This document shows positions 13,601 through 23,782 of a DNA stretch of 64,000 nucleotides, piece by piece (positions within the stretch are counted from its first letter, which is position 1; the number at the start of each line of letters is the position of its first letter). Below the pieces are notes generated by a model. That model had not been told where the DNA came from, did not search any database, and was given only the letters and a program-made list of their open reading frames with translations. Made by a program: the position numbers and the translations under genes. The stretch comes from Lutjanus erythropterus (Eukaryota > Chordata > Actinopteri > Lutjaniformes > Lutjanidae): contig CM034606.1 of NCBI GenBank assembly GCA_020091685.1, positions 14,865,695 to 14,929,694 on the forward strand. Reading direction: 5' to 3'.

Positions 13601-16600
13601 TAATCACATCACTGTGACCAGAAGGATTATTACACTGATTTATAACTCTTTCCTACATATAGGCATGTGAGTATCATTAATGATTATCAAATGATTTGTA
13701 AATCTTTAGGACATCATTACATAGAGAGACTGACTAGTTGTTTGTAACATTTTGTTAATGGTTAATAATTAGTTTGTGTTTCCTTAATCTACCCAGGTGG
13801 TTTTTATTCCTAAACCTAAGGAAGCAATTTGTTACCTAAGCCTGCCCACATAGTTTTTGCGCCTTTATTTTGAAAGTCTTCCACAGAAAAAGTGCAAAAA
13901 GTATCATTAGTAAAATATACTTAAAAACACCAGAAGTAAAATTATCAGCTGGGTGAAATATTTCACTTCACCTGTTTGCAGGTGCTGTTTTGAGAAACAC
14001 ATAGAGCTTAATCATGTGAATCTGCTGTTGCAAATTGCATCATAAACAGCAATTAAATCACTGGTTGAGAGATTATTCATTAGTTCAAGAGGTGAGGAAA
14101 TGCGCTCCACTGCTTCCTCAACAGAGACGCTGACTTTATTCTAAAATTAGAAAACTTGTTCTCACACCTGCTTAGATGAATTTGCAGGTACTTAATGCAT
14201 TTTAAGTTTCTGGGTTTAATGTAATCCACAATTCAACTGGTTGCTTTTCCATACCGGCTAATTTTCCCCCCTTTTGATGTCTGTGCTTACAGATGATGAC
14301 CAACTGTCCGAACCTGACTATGTAAGTTGAGAAAATGTGAGCTGAAAGTCATTTAAACTGTTGATACTCGCTTGAAACATTACAAGTATGTTGTTCTCAG
14401 GATAATGACATGTATGAGGATCCCCGTGAGGAGCAGGATGACAGCTACGAGCCTCCTCCCAGCCACAGAGTCTTCAACACAACTCCTTCTGCTTCCTTCC
14501 CAAGAGGGGAGTATCTTGGTCAGTAGTCATCTGATATGAAGAACTATTTATATCTGCACTTTACGCCTTATTTTTCACCATAAATGGATGAGTGTTGATT
14601 TTTATATCAACAAAACTACATTCACATGAGCTTTGGCTCCTTTTGACACGCAGTTTTGGTATCTTCAGCAGCTTCTCGTTTACAGTCGTCACCATCTTCC
14701 TGCTGAAGTTGCATTAGTTTATTTAGCCCCTTTCAGTCGACACTGTTGAGCCATGGCTATGACACACAGATGGCTTCAGAATGGTGCTTCATGCAAATAC
14801 TAATGTCCTCTTTCCGCTTCTGCTTCTCCTTTCCAGACAACTGCCATAACCGACCCCACCGGCCACCCAAGAAGCCCCTCCGCCCAAGCAAAGCCTCCAA
14901 ACAACTGCCCCCCGAACCCACCCACGTGGAAAGTGATGATGTAAAGCAACTTTGATTCCCACCTCAAGCTCACATAAATACTGTACTGCAGGCCCATGTG
15001 TTGCTAAGACTACCACAAATATTACTGTGTCTAGATTTCACCATGTCCTGTGTGTTGGTAAATACATTCAATGAGTGTGGACAGCTGATTCACCAAGCTC
15101 ACTTCTACAATATACTGTCTTTATTGTTTGGTAGGAAGACTACATCAATCCAGACGGCAGTAACGATGATGATAACTACGTAGAACCTGCTGAGAATCCG
15201 CCTCCCAGTAAGATACAAATCACAACAGAGAGGAGAAAGACGGCAATATGGATACTACTGCTGTAACAACTATAAAAATATAATAATAATCTCCATGCCC
15301 TTCCTCAGATCCTATAATGCACAGTGGGGGGAGCAGAGCAGGAAGGGACCTTCCGATATTGCGAACACCTACACCACAGTGTCCACCCAGTCCTGGTAGG
15401 TACAACAATAACCAATATTCATGCTGCACCTTAACACAAGTTCACAAGGGGCCAAACTAGAATTATTGGTCTTAAATTGTGCCCATCACAACTCTCTTGC
15501 AATCAGACCCATCTGAAACAGTTCATGGAAGAAGTTAGCCTTTAGGACTTTGGGACAGAAAACTCTTTCTGAAAGGCTTTGAAAAGTTAGTATCAGTAGC
15601 GACAATGTCAACATTAGGGACACATTTTTCATGGTGAATAGGTTAAGCACAGGACTTCCACCCTTTGACTCCGATGTGGAGCTTTTTGTTGACTAATTAT
15701 TTTTTAAACTTTTTCTCTTCTTTCTCTCTCTTTTCTCTTCTCTTTTTTATTATTATTTTGAGTTTTCTATTGCAGCTTGGAAAGGTCTGCACAACAACAC
15801 TGCTTGGTTAGGTTTAGGGAAAGATTGGCGTTTGGGTTAAAATAGACCATTCACCTCCTATTAAGAATTTCTGCCCAAAAGATGTCTGCCTCAAAGGACT
15901 TACTGACAGAAATCCCTGAAGGCTAACTTTTCCCATGTGCTGTGAACCCATTCCTTGTATGTCTTTTGTACCATGCTGAAAAACTACATGAATCTGATTA
16001 TTTGAAAAAAAAAGAAAAGAAAAAACATTGTCATGGTCATGTTAGCATGCTAACATGCTCACCAATGTTAAGCTGCTGATGTTTAGCAGGTATATTTTTT
16101 ACTTTATAAAACATCTTAATGTTGCTTTTTAGCATTCTAACATTCACTAATTGTAGGAGAGAGTTGCCTCATATGTAACGTATTGCAGTTATAACACATA
16201 TGTTTTCTCTTGCTCTGCACATCAGCATGTGACCAGTGTAGTACTAAACATCTCAGAGAAGTATCAACAGGATTCGTCCACTCTTTGTTTTCAGTCAGAT
16301 GTTACGCAATTATGTTCTAAATCAGATTAAGTTTGTATATTACTTTTACAACTTCCAGCAATCAAATTATTAACTATGCTAACTATGTAGGTGTAATCAA
16401 TGTACTTACCAAAAATAAAGGGGATGACTGCACCAATTGGTAGATGCAGTCTTGCAAATATTTCATCATAAACTAAAGTGCAAATCTAAATTCTGTCCTG
16501 ATGATTGCTCTAGATGGAAGGTTAAGGAATTACTAATGTTATTAAAGGTCATCCCAAAGGACAACATGAGTGCATGTGCTAATTGAAACATTTCATAAAC

Positions 16601-19600
16601 CCTAAAAACCACAGATGTAAACCTCATGGAGGTTCTCAAGGAAAAGTCAGGGGAGCATCAGTCATCAGGATCAGGAGAAGAATGAATGACAGTACATAAT
16701 TTCAGACTGAAAATTGACTGGATGGCAATTCATCCAATAGTTGTTGAGACATTTCAGTTCGGAGCCACACTGATAACTTGGCTTTGCAACGAAAAGGAAG
16801 ACTCCATTATGTTCTGTACTACTGTCAGCTGAAGAAATGCTAAAAGTAATTAAAATAACACAATCCAGCACCAGAACAAAACTTTTGTGTTCTTATAATG
16901 TGTGCCTGACTTTGACTTTACTTATTTTTCAGACGTTTATGAAGTTCCAGACCAAGAGGTAGGCTCATTATGTGACAGCAATTAAGAGTATTTTTGAGGT
17001 ATAGCCATACGTGAAATTCATTGTGATTCCTTTTTATGTCCCCTTTACAGGAGAACTCATTATCTCTTCCAGCAAACAGGTCGGTTTGAGACTGTCTCAA
17101 CTTATACTAATTTATGTAATTACAAACACACACTGCAAAATGTTTTCGCAATAATTTAAACTTCAGTCTGAGACTAATCCTGTCCTTGCAGACTGTGTCC
17201 AGCCCCGACAAAACAATCTTTACCACCAAAACCCAGCCCCAGGTAGGACGGACAACACTGACATCATTTCAGTCAGAGGCCTGAAAGATGCATCATCATT
17301 TGCAGCTTTTTTAAGTGCAGCTCTCTCTGTATCTTATGAACTTATTACATTGCATTCCTATCACAGCACTAATAATGAGTTATTTTTCTTCCTCAGAGTG
17401 AATGCGAGAAGGTCTCCTACTTTTGTAAGTGATGACAAATGTGCAACACCAGAAGAGGTGTTTTTGCAGAGATTTCAGCTGCACAGTTGTGAGGACACTG
17501 ACTCAGTGACGTGTTGTGATTTTCTAGGTCCAGGTGCCAACAGATGACGATGAATATGAAGTCTGTGATCCAGATGATAGTGAGTGTTACTGAAAATCAA
17601 ACAATGAGCAAAATGTTTCCATGTGTCATTTTTCTGAAGACAGCTGCCATGAATCTATCTAGCATTTAATGCCATCTAGAGGATGATCAGTGGAAGGAGG
17701 TGTCTCCCTCCAATAAATGAACAGTAGAAACATCTGCCTGTAACAACAGTCATAACCAGAAGATTACTTATCACTGCATTATTTGCTCCCCCAGGTTCCA
17801 GTAAAAAACCTGCTGACGGTCCTCCTCCACCCCTTCCCAAACCTATAGCCAGAGAGTAAGCATCACTCTGCTGATTATATACTGTATGCTGTGATCTATT
17901 TAAGCTTCGGGGGGGAATAACTGATTGTATTATCATTTCTTTTTTTCTCTCTCTCAGGAGATCCCCAAAGCCACCTGTAAAACCGGTAAGAATATCAAAG
18001 AATCTAAAAATAAAGAGCTCTAAATACTTTTCCAAATAACAAATTCAGTCATCGGAGCTGAACTTTGTTAAACTAAAGATCCTAAACTTTGCTGAAAATC
18101 ATGAATTGTGATTCTTTTGCAGAGACCGGAGTTAAAACCAAGGGAATTTGAAAGTAAGTGTTAACATTTATTCAGACACTGAATGTACACATTATTAGTC
18201 ACACCAGACTGAGCTTTTAGTGAACATTGTGATATCAGCCAGTTAGTGCCACACCCTTATATTTTCCCTAATGCACATTTAAACTTGCATTGAAATGTTG
18301 CCTGCACACTTTCATTTACTCAGTGTTTCCTATAATGAATTCTCCATGTGAATGCAATAATATGCAAGAACCTTTAGTGAATTCATCCAGTGATAATCCA
18401 ATTTAATTTAATTTAATTACATACTTCAGAATCAGAAAGACCTTTATTGTCATTGTACTCAAACACAATGAAATTGCATTTCTCTCTACACAGTCAGAAA
18501 AATTTTAATATATAAAATGCATATCTAAAACAAATGAAAGCAAAAGCAGACAAACCACAGGAATAGCACTGATATTTAAAATATATTAAAGGTTTACACA
18601 AGGGCTAACTGACATCCATTGATAATGAGGATTAAATTGAAGTACATACATCATTACAGATTTTCTGTCTTTTTGTTTCCGTTATATTCTACGTAAAATG
18701 CAGCGTAGCAGGTTAAAGATGTACAGAACATGCCTTGAAACAGCTGACAGACCTATTTACATATTTAATTTGTGGATTTGGCTTCGACTTCTACTCATTA
18801 GAACATAAACTAATTACCATATGTCTGGATTTCCACAGGCCGAACGCTGCCTGTGATGCAAACTGAGCAGAAGCCCCCACCAAAAGGCTTTTCGCTGGAC
18901 TTGAAACGACCAAAGTAAGAGATGCAACACAGTTTTACGCCGTGCAATATATTTACACCGAGCACACGCATTTTTTGATGCTTCTCAACTGAGGAAAATG
19001 GTCTTTAATTTAAAACAGCTTTGTAGAATGTATTTACTGTGGTTGACTCTGCTTGTGGTCTCTCTTGCAGAATTCCTCTTCCACAGTTTACCTCCCTCAG
19101 TAAGTACAGCTCCTGCTGGCAGCTCTCGCAGCAGGATAACACACACATGCACAAGAGTTTTGTACTTTAACGTTAACTGACAGAAGTTCAAAAACAAAAT
19201 GTTGCATTTGTGTATTATCAAATAAAACACCATCATTATAATGTTTCTCTGGTGTCTCAGAAACAGCTGACAGAGGAAGTGTTTCTGCAGAAAATGGATC
19301 AATAGATCAAGATAAGGTCTGTCCCTCCTTATAAAGATGAATAAATAACCTATACTATAAGTCTGTAATAATATATATAACTATATACTAAACTGTATTG
19401 ATACATACGTTGAGACTGATGATTTAAAACTCTGCTATTCTTCATTTACTGTATTTCAGGATGCAGATATCTATAAGAAATCCTGGTATGCTGGTGCATG
19501 TGACCGCAGGACTGCTGACGATGTCTTAATCCGCTCAAATAAAGTGAGAGCACAGTCATCCAAATGAGCAGCATGTGGATTATATCCCATAACCCCCTGC

Positions 19601-21950
19601 TGAGCTTGACAGTGAGTGCTCTTTGTTTCAGGACGGGGCATTTATGGTGAGGAAGAGCTCCGGTCATGACGCGCAGCAGCCCTATACATTAGTGGTGTTT
19701 TACAAGGGCAGAGTGTACAACATCCCGGTCCGCTTTATACCGACGACTCAGCAGTACGCTCTGGGAAGAGAGAAGAGAGGGGAGGAGGTACAGTGGAGGA
19801 CTTTTCATTTCTTTCTTTTTTTTTCATTTTTACTGTCTTTAACTGTCGCTATGGCCTATGGTTGATGACAAAATGGAATTGGTACAGGTTAATCAATGAT
19901 TTTCTCAAAATGCTTTGAAAGGACAGTTCACCCCAAAATCAGATTGGGGAGAAAAATCAAAATCTGTTCATCTATGTAAACTGTTTTAATGTGAGTTGCT
20001 GAGTTTTGGAGATATCAGCCATGACCTTGTTGTGAGCAGTTTCACATAGGAACTATTTTCTTGCTACTGAATGCCAAAAAAATTCACAGCACAGAAGGAA
20101 CTGTGCATCTACTCGTGGATGAGAGGCTTGTGCTCATGACAGCGTGGGATGTAAACATTAATGGCGTCCTCCTCGGCTGAGCTGTGACCGCTCATGCATG
20201 CTTCCCTCTGCACGGTCATACAGTTGATGGGTATGGTTCAGTGGGAAGAAAGAAGTTCCTGTCTTTTGTTGTTCATTTGTTTGCTCAGTCTTATCTGTTT
20301 TAAAGGCCCAGCCGGGGACAGGCACGGGCAGGCATTTTGATCTTTTACTACCTGTAAGATCATCTAAAATCCTAATGTCACCTGCATAACACAGTACCAG
20401 TGCTGAGAACACACGTTTTCACAGCAGACATTTTCACTTGTCACAGGTGTTAACTGATCCCATTAATGATGGCTCTGTTCTTCTCAAGTGTCGAGTTACT
20501 ACTCAGTAAATCATGACAGTGACAAGGTAGCTGGGAACATATGAATCATTTGTCATCACTGCTGTAGAGTTGCATCATGGCAGTTTTCACATCTATAAAA
20601 TTGCATTGTGGGACTGCTAGCAGACAGTATTGTACATGCACACTGCTTGTTTTGTTGGTGGGAATGTCGTGGGTATTTTTATAGGCACTTTTTGTTTTAT
20701 ATTCAAACTGATGCTTTGCGCCAAAGAGGGTGGAATTTCCCAGTTAAAATTTCCTACTTCTGACTTTTACTAACTGTACGTATTACTTTAATTAAATACC
20801 AGTAGATATATTTTATATTGCATTTCACTTGATGGTTTACTCTTACAAGTTTACTTTTATGGGTGCTGCCATTGTTGCATGAAGGCAGACGACTGCTTCT
20901 TCATGAAGCTGGATTTGCACCAAGCTCGCAAGTAGAAACTCTGACTTTGAGCAGCTTTCATGGTGCTTTTTCTAGGGGGTTAGAAAAAAGATTCAGTTCC
21001 CATTTGTCTGAAATGTAGCATGATTATTACCACAGTCAAAGAAAAAGGGTGACAGTGAATATAATGCACTTTGTACCAAATAGGACGCTAAGTGGAATTC
21101 AGGATTTTTTTTATCATTTTCAGCTGTCCTTTACCTTCTGACATGTCAAAATGTCATATGTGCAAAAGGCATGCATCTAGGTTTTTATAAAAAGTTTATG
21201 ATACACAGTGATGTAGCTGGTAGTGTGAAGAAAATATTTTAGTAAATGCTTTAAAGGGTGGATTCTTCTTTTTTTTGAGGTTTTTATTCTGCCGCTTTCC
21301 AGTAGTTATCCTTATGTTTTCATGTCTGAATGGTTAAATTTTGGTCCAACTACATATGTTTTAGCATCAAAAATGCTGTTTTCCTGAGTCCTTATAAAAA
21401 CATCATCTCACATGACCTGATGTAGGACTCAGCCTGAGGGCAGGGAGGGTATTAGCGCTGTAACTTACATCAATTATTTTTCTAACAACTGAGTGGAAGT
21501 TTCCATTTGAAAAAAACCCAGAAAAGGCAGATGGACTTTCCCTTAATTTCTACATTATTTTGTACATGCGTAGATTCTGTTTCTATTTTTGTGGCAATGG
21601 AAAATTGTGCAAGTTTTGTGCAACACACACTGAATACTGAAAGCTGAGGGGGAAATTAATTTGTATTTAAACTAAATGTACAAAAAAACTGTTCTCCATT
21701 TTAATGAGGAGTAACCAGGTTTTAAATAATGTTTTTGGGCAAATGTAAAATTTTAGCTCATTAACCTAATTTGGTGATTTCACAGATATTTAAACATTTT
21801 AATTCTAACTTCCTCATCCTTGTTTTTTTTCAGCATTTCACCAGCATCTCCCACATCATCGAAAACCACCAGAGGAATCCACTGGTGCTGATCGACAGCC
21901 AGAGTTACACCAAGGATGCCACAAAACTGTGCTACCCCATGAAGCCCTAG
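7396..21950 (+). CDS. BLNK: B-cell linker protein BLNK (SLP-65), complete, 22 coding exons
   Basis: Cytosolic adaptor that, once phosphorylated by SYK, gathers PLC-gamma-2, BTK, VAV and GRB2 below the B-cell receptor. Coding exons: 7396-7424, 11629-11694, 12242-12288, 14293-14321, 14401-14518, 14837-14940, 15135-15207, 15309-15395, 16933-16958, 17051-17079, 17192-17242, 17397-17424, 17528-17579, 17795-17855, 17958-17985, 18123-18153, 18839-18914, 19071-19099, 19261-19316, 19460-19543, 19632-19787, 21834-21950. All joins keep phase and give 458 residues (human: 456). Order: basic/hydrophobic N-terminal helix (11-36); acidic tyrosine motifs MYEDP (Y62), SYEPP (Y73), EYLDN (Y95), DYINP (Y134), NYVEP (Y146), VYEVP (Y187), EYEVC (Y239); proline-rich linker with PPPPLPKP (256-263); SH2 domain from about W349, with the phosphotyrosine-binding arginine R375 in FMVRKSS. 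SYEPP, EYLDN and the SH2 domain match mammalian BLNK better than LCP2 or CLNK. The BLNK-ZNF518A-CCNJ synteny agrees. SH2 similarity is very strong; linker alignment is looser. Confidence 0.95.
7574..7617. repeat. (GT)n microsatellite
   Basis: An almost pure GT dinucleotide run flanked by GC interruptions, in BLNK intron 1. It accounts for the spurious CVCVCVC peptide in one frame. Confidence 0.95.
8580..8770. repeat. Dispersed 'TTGGTTAGGTTTAGG' repeat fragment
   Basis: The core around 8,633-8,680 reads ACTTGGTTAGGTTTAGGAAA, then GATTGTG and TTTGGGTTAAAATAA. The same core recurs at about 12,598-12,680 and at 15,803-15,846, all within BLNK introns. This wording is common in percomorph genomes. 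I cannot name the family or fix its ends. Confidence 0.55.
9883..9934. repeat. Poly(A) run followed by short (CA)n
   Basis: A run of A residues at about 9,883-9,898 is followed by ACACACAGACACACACAC at about 9,911-9,934, in BLNK intron 1. It could be the decayed tail of a retroposon, but no body is recognisable upstream. Confidence 0.6.
10949..11345. repeat. CACTGTAAAAA-type repeat, second copy
   Basis: Begins ACACTGTAAAAATCAC at about 10,948 and continues with TTAATT/AACTTAA-rich text like the 1.87-kb copy. It lies in BLNK intron 1, about 290 bp before exon 2. The far end is not identifiable. Confidence 0.4.
12475..12680. repeat. Dispersed repeat with GAGTCCCAACC and GGTTAGGTTTAGG motifs
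   Basis: In BLNK intron 3. A segment reading GGGTTTGAGTCCCAACCAGG (12,508-12,527) resembles a B-box-like tRNA-derived word. It is followed by three tandem variants of 'GGTTAGGTTTAGGAAA' (12,603 onwards: GGTTAGGTTTAGGAAAC, GGTCAGGTTGAGGAAAAC, CATGTTTAGGAAAAG). It is related to the 8.6-kb and 15.8-kb pieces. Confidence 0.5.
15803..15850. repeat. Dispersed 'TTGGTTAGGTTTAGG' repeat fragment
   Basis: The text CTTGGTTAGGTTTAGGGAAA followed by TTTGGGTTAAAATAG is nearly the same as at 8,638-8,680. It is in BLNK intron 8. The neighbouring pyrimidine tract (about 15,714-15,755) is TTTCTCT-rich low-complexity sequence. Confidence 0.5.
18425..18510. repeat. Short retroposon-like fragment
   Basis: The words TTCAGAATCAGAAAGACCTT and TATTGTCATTGTACTC, then AATGAAATTGCATTTCTCTC, are familiar as a frequently repeated segment in teleost genomes. 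It lies in BLNK intron 16. No coding region or ends are visible. Confidence 0.5.
19918..20245. repeat. MITE-like element in last BLNK intron
   Basis: Starts AGGACAGTTCACCCCAAAAT, continues with GTGAGTTGCTGAGTTTTGGA and GATATCAGCC. It later reads GAAGGAACTGTGCATCTACT followed by CGTGGATGAGAGGC and ends in a segment containing AAACATTAATGGCGTCCTCC. This is the characteristic order of an abundant percomorph non-autonomous DNA element (family name not certain). It lies in the roughly 2-kb intron between the two final SH2-coding exons. Confidence 0.65.
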
Positions 21951-22365
21951 ACGACCCTCACTGAGGGGACACAGCCAAGTGATTTGGACGTGTGCATACC
22001 AACCTGCTGTGTTTACTGTCAGGCTGCTGTGCACAGAACTCATCACCTGTTTTTCTCCTCATTTACTGTTGAGTTGAGGTCCTGTCTACAGGATCATGTG
22101 CTGCACTTGCCTGCATTGCTGGCCATGCAGAGCCGAAATAGCACCGACTCAGAGGACTTTTGAACTCGTGTTTTATTAAGATGGTTTTTTTTTAATGCTC
22201 AAGTCAGTAAACAGTGTATTAAAATGAATGCAAGGATGAGACAGTGTTGCTGTAGCCAAAGAAAGCAGGTACACAAATAATTTGTTTATGACAGCAATAC
22301 TTAACGAAGCCATAAATACAAAGTCATATATTTTGTTTTAATAAAACTCTTGTGTTGCATAACTC
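21951..22365 (+). other. BLNK: BLNK 3' untranslated region
   Basis: This is the sequence after the TAG stop, up to about 20 nt beyond the AATAAA at 22,340. It contains no further splice-supported coding sequence. The length is inferred from the first good poly(A) signal. Confidence 0.6.
22340..22345 (+). terminator. BLNK: BLNK poly(A) signal
   Basis: AATAAA lies 390 bp after the BLNK stop codon and is followed by a T/GT-rich stretch (CTCTTGTGTTGC) of the kind that marks a cleavage region. It is the first canonical hexamer in this UTR. Confidence 0.65.
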
Positions 22366-22419
22366 AGCTCACATCTTCAGTCATCACACAATGCCACCAG
22401 TAACTGACAAACTGGTTCA

Positions 22420-22425
22420 TTTATT
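22420..22425 (-). terminator. ZNF518A: Candidate ZNF518A poly(A) signal
   Basis: TTTATT on the plus strand gives AATAAA on the minus strand, about 1.36 kb beyond the ZNF518A stop. It is one of several possible signals. I chose it because it is the distal one before the convergent BLNK 3' end. Use of this site is inferred. Confidence 0.35.
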
Positions 22426-22710
22426 TTGTGGTCAACAAGTAATGCTATCATACTCATGCACATTTGTTGCATAACAAAAAAAAAATCCTAGGCACTTGGT
22501 GAAAATTCTCAGGTAATATTTTACAGTACCTCTATCTGGACTATATACAATTATAAATCTCTTATCTAAATTGAAAAAAGTATATGTACACAGTGAGTTA
22601 CTGACTTTGAAGTTTGCGCTCCAGAAACAGGTATACATGCACACTATCAGTATACAGGACAGGTGCATCTGCCCAATGGTCCTTGACTAACACAAACACT
22701 CACACACCTC

Positions 22711-22715
22711 ACACA

Positions 22716-22754
<39 letters not shown>
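22711..22754. repeat. (CA)n microsatellite
   Basis: CA dinucleotide run with CCTCA interruptions at its left end, in the presumed ZNF518A 3' untranslated region. Confidence 0.95.
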
Positions 22755-22756
<2 letters not shown>

Positions 22757-23782
22757 AGCCACTGTTCCCTTGCTGAGAATACTGAGGGATAATGGCTGCA
22801 TAAGGAAATCTTTAGCCACAGGAGGACACTGGTTGAGATTGTCAAAGGCTTAGGCCTGATAAGGTGAGGTAATAGGGAAATATAAATCCTCCTTTCATAG
22901 TGCAATTAAAAGATAAGATTATCATTTCAAGTCAAAAAGAGAGGAAAATCATTGGGGGGAAAAATACATGATCAATCATCTAGGCCTCTTGAATCCAAAT
23001 TTTAGAGGAAATTATTTCACTAATATTTTCACTGACGTTACACAACTCAGGATTACTTTTTTTTAAATTAACCGTGTCTTTCGGGACATCTTAGATAATA
23101 CTATATTTGAACATAATTTGGAGTTTATACAAAAATTTTACATATACACTGATTCTTCCAATGGCCCAAAAAAAGCATAAAGAAAAGCATATAAAGGAAA
23201 AAGTCATAAATAAATGTTGAATAAAACAGCTTATTGTCTTTTCTTTTTGTTTAAACACACAGTTTTGGTATATCTGAGTAACTTGTGGGTCTCTGCGTCC
23301 CATTCCAGAAACATAAATATGATAGCTACCATGCTGTATAGCCTACCCGTACATAAACTGATTCATAAATTCAGATGGTATGGCAAATATACATATTACA
23401 GTGTTCTATAAAAGATTCCATACGACAGTGTACTTAAATCACCTTAAATAAAGCTATATTGTGTAGTCAAAATACAAACAATACAAAGAACTAAATTATC
23501 AACACCACGTCCTTGTGGCTTTACAAATACTCTACAAAGAGTTCGTATCAAGCTACTCAAACTGGGAGAGAGACAACAGGTAAATGTTAAAATTACCCTG
23601 AGAACTTGAACCCTCCAGGAAGAGTGATGATCATGTGATTCTCCTAAAACCAGCCAATCATAATTAAGACTTTAAAAAAAACTGAGGAGGCTGGCTATCA
23701 CTGTTTCCATTATTGTTTTGTTGTATTGCAAAGTTGTCTTTTTCCAGACTGTTTTAGTTTTTCCATCCAGTGTGTGCGACAT

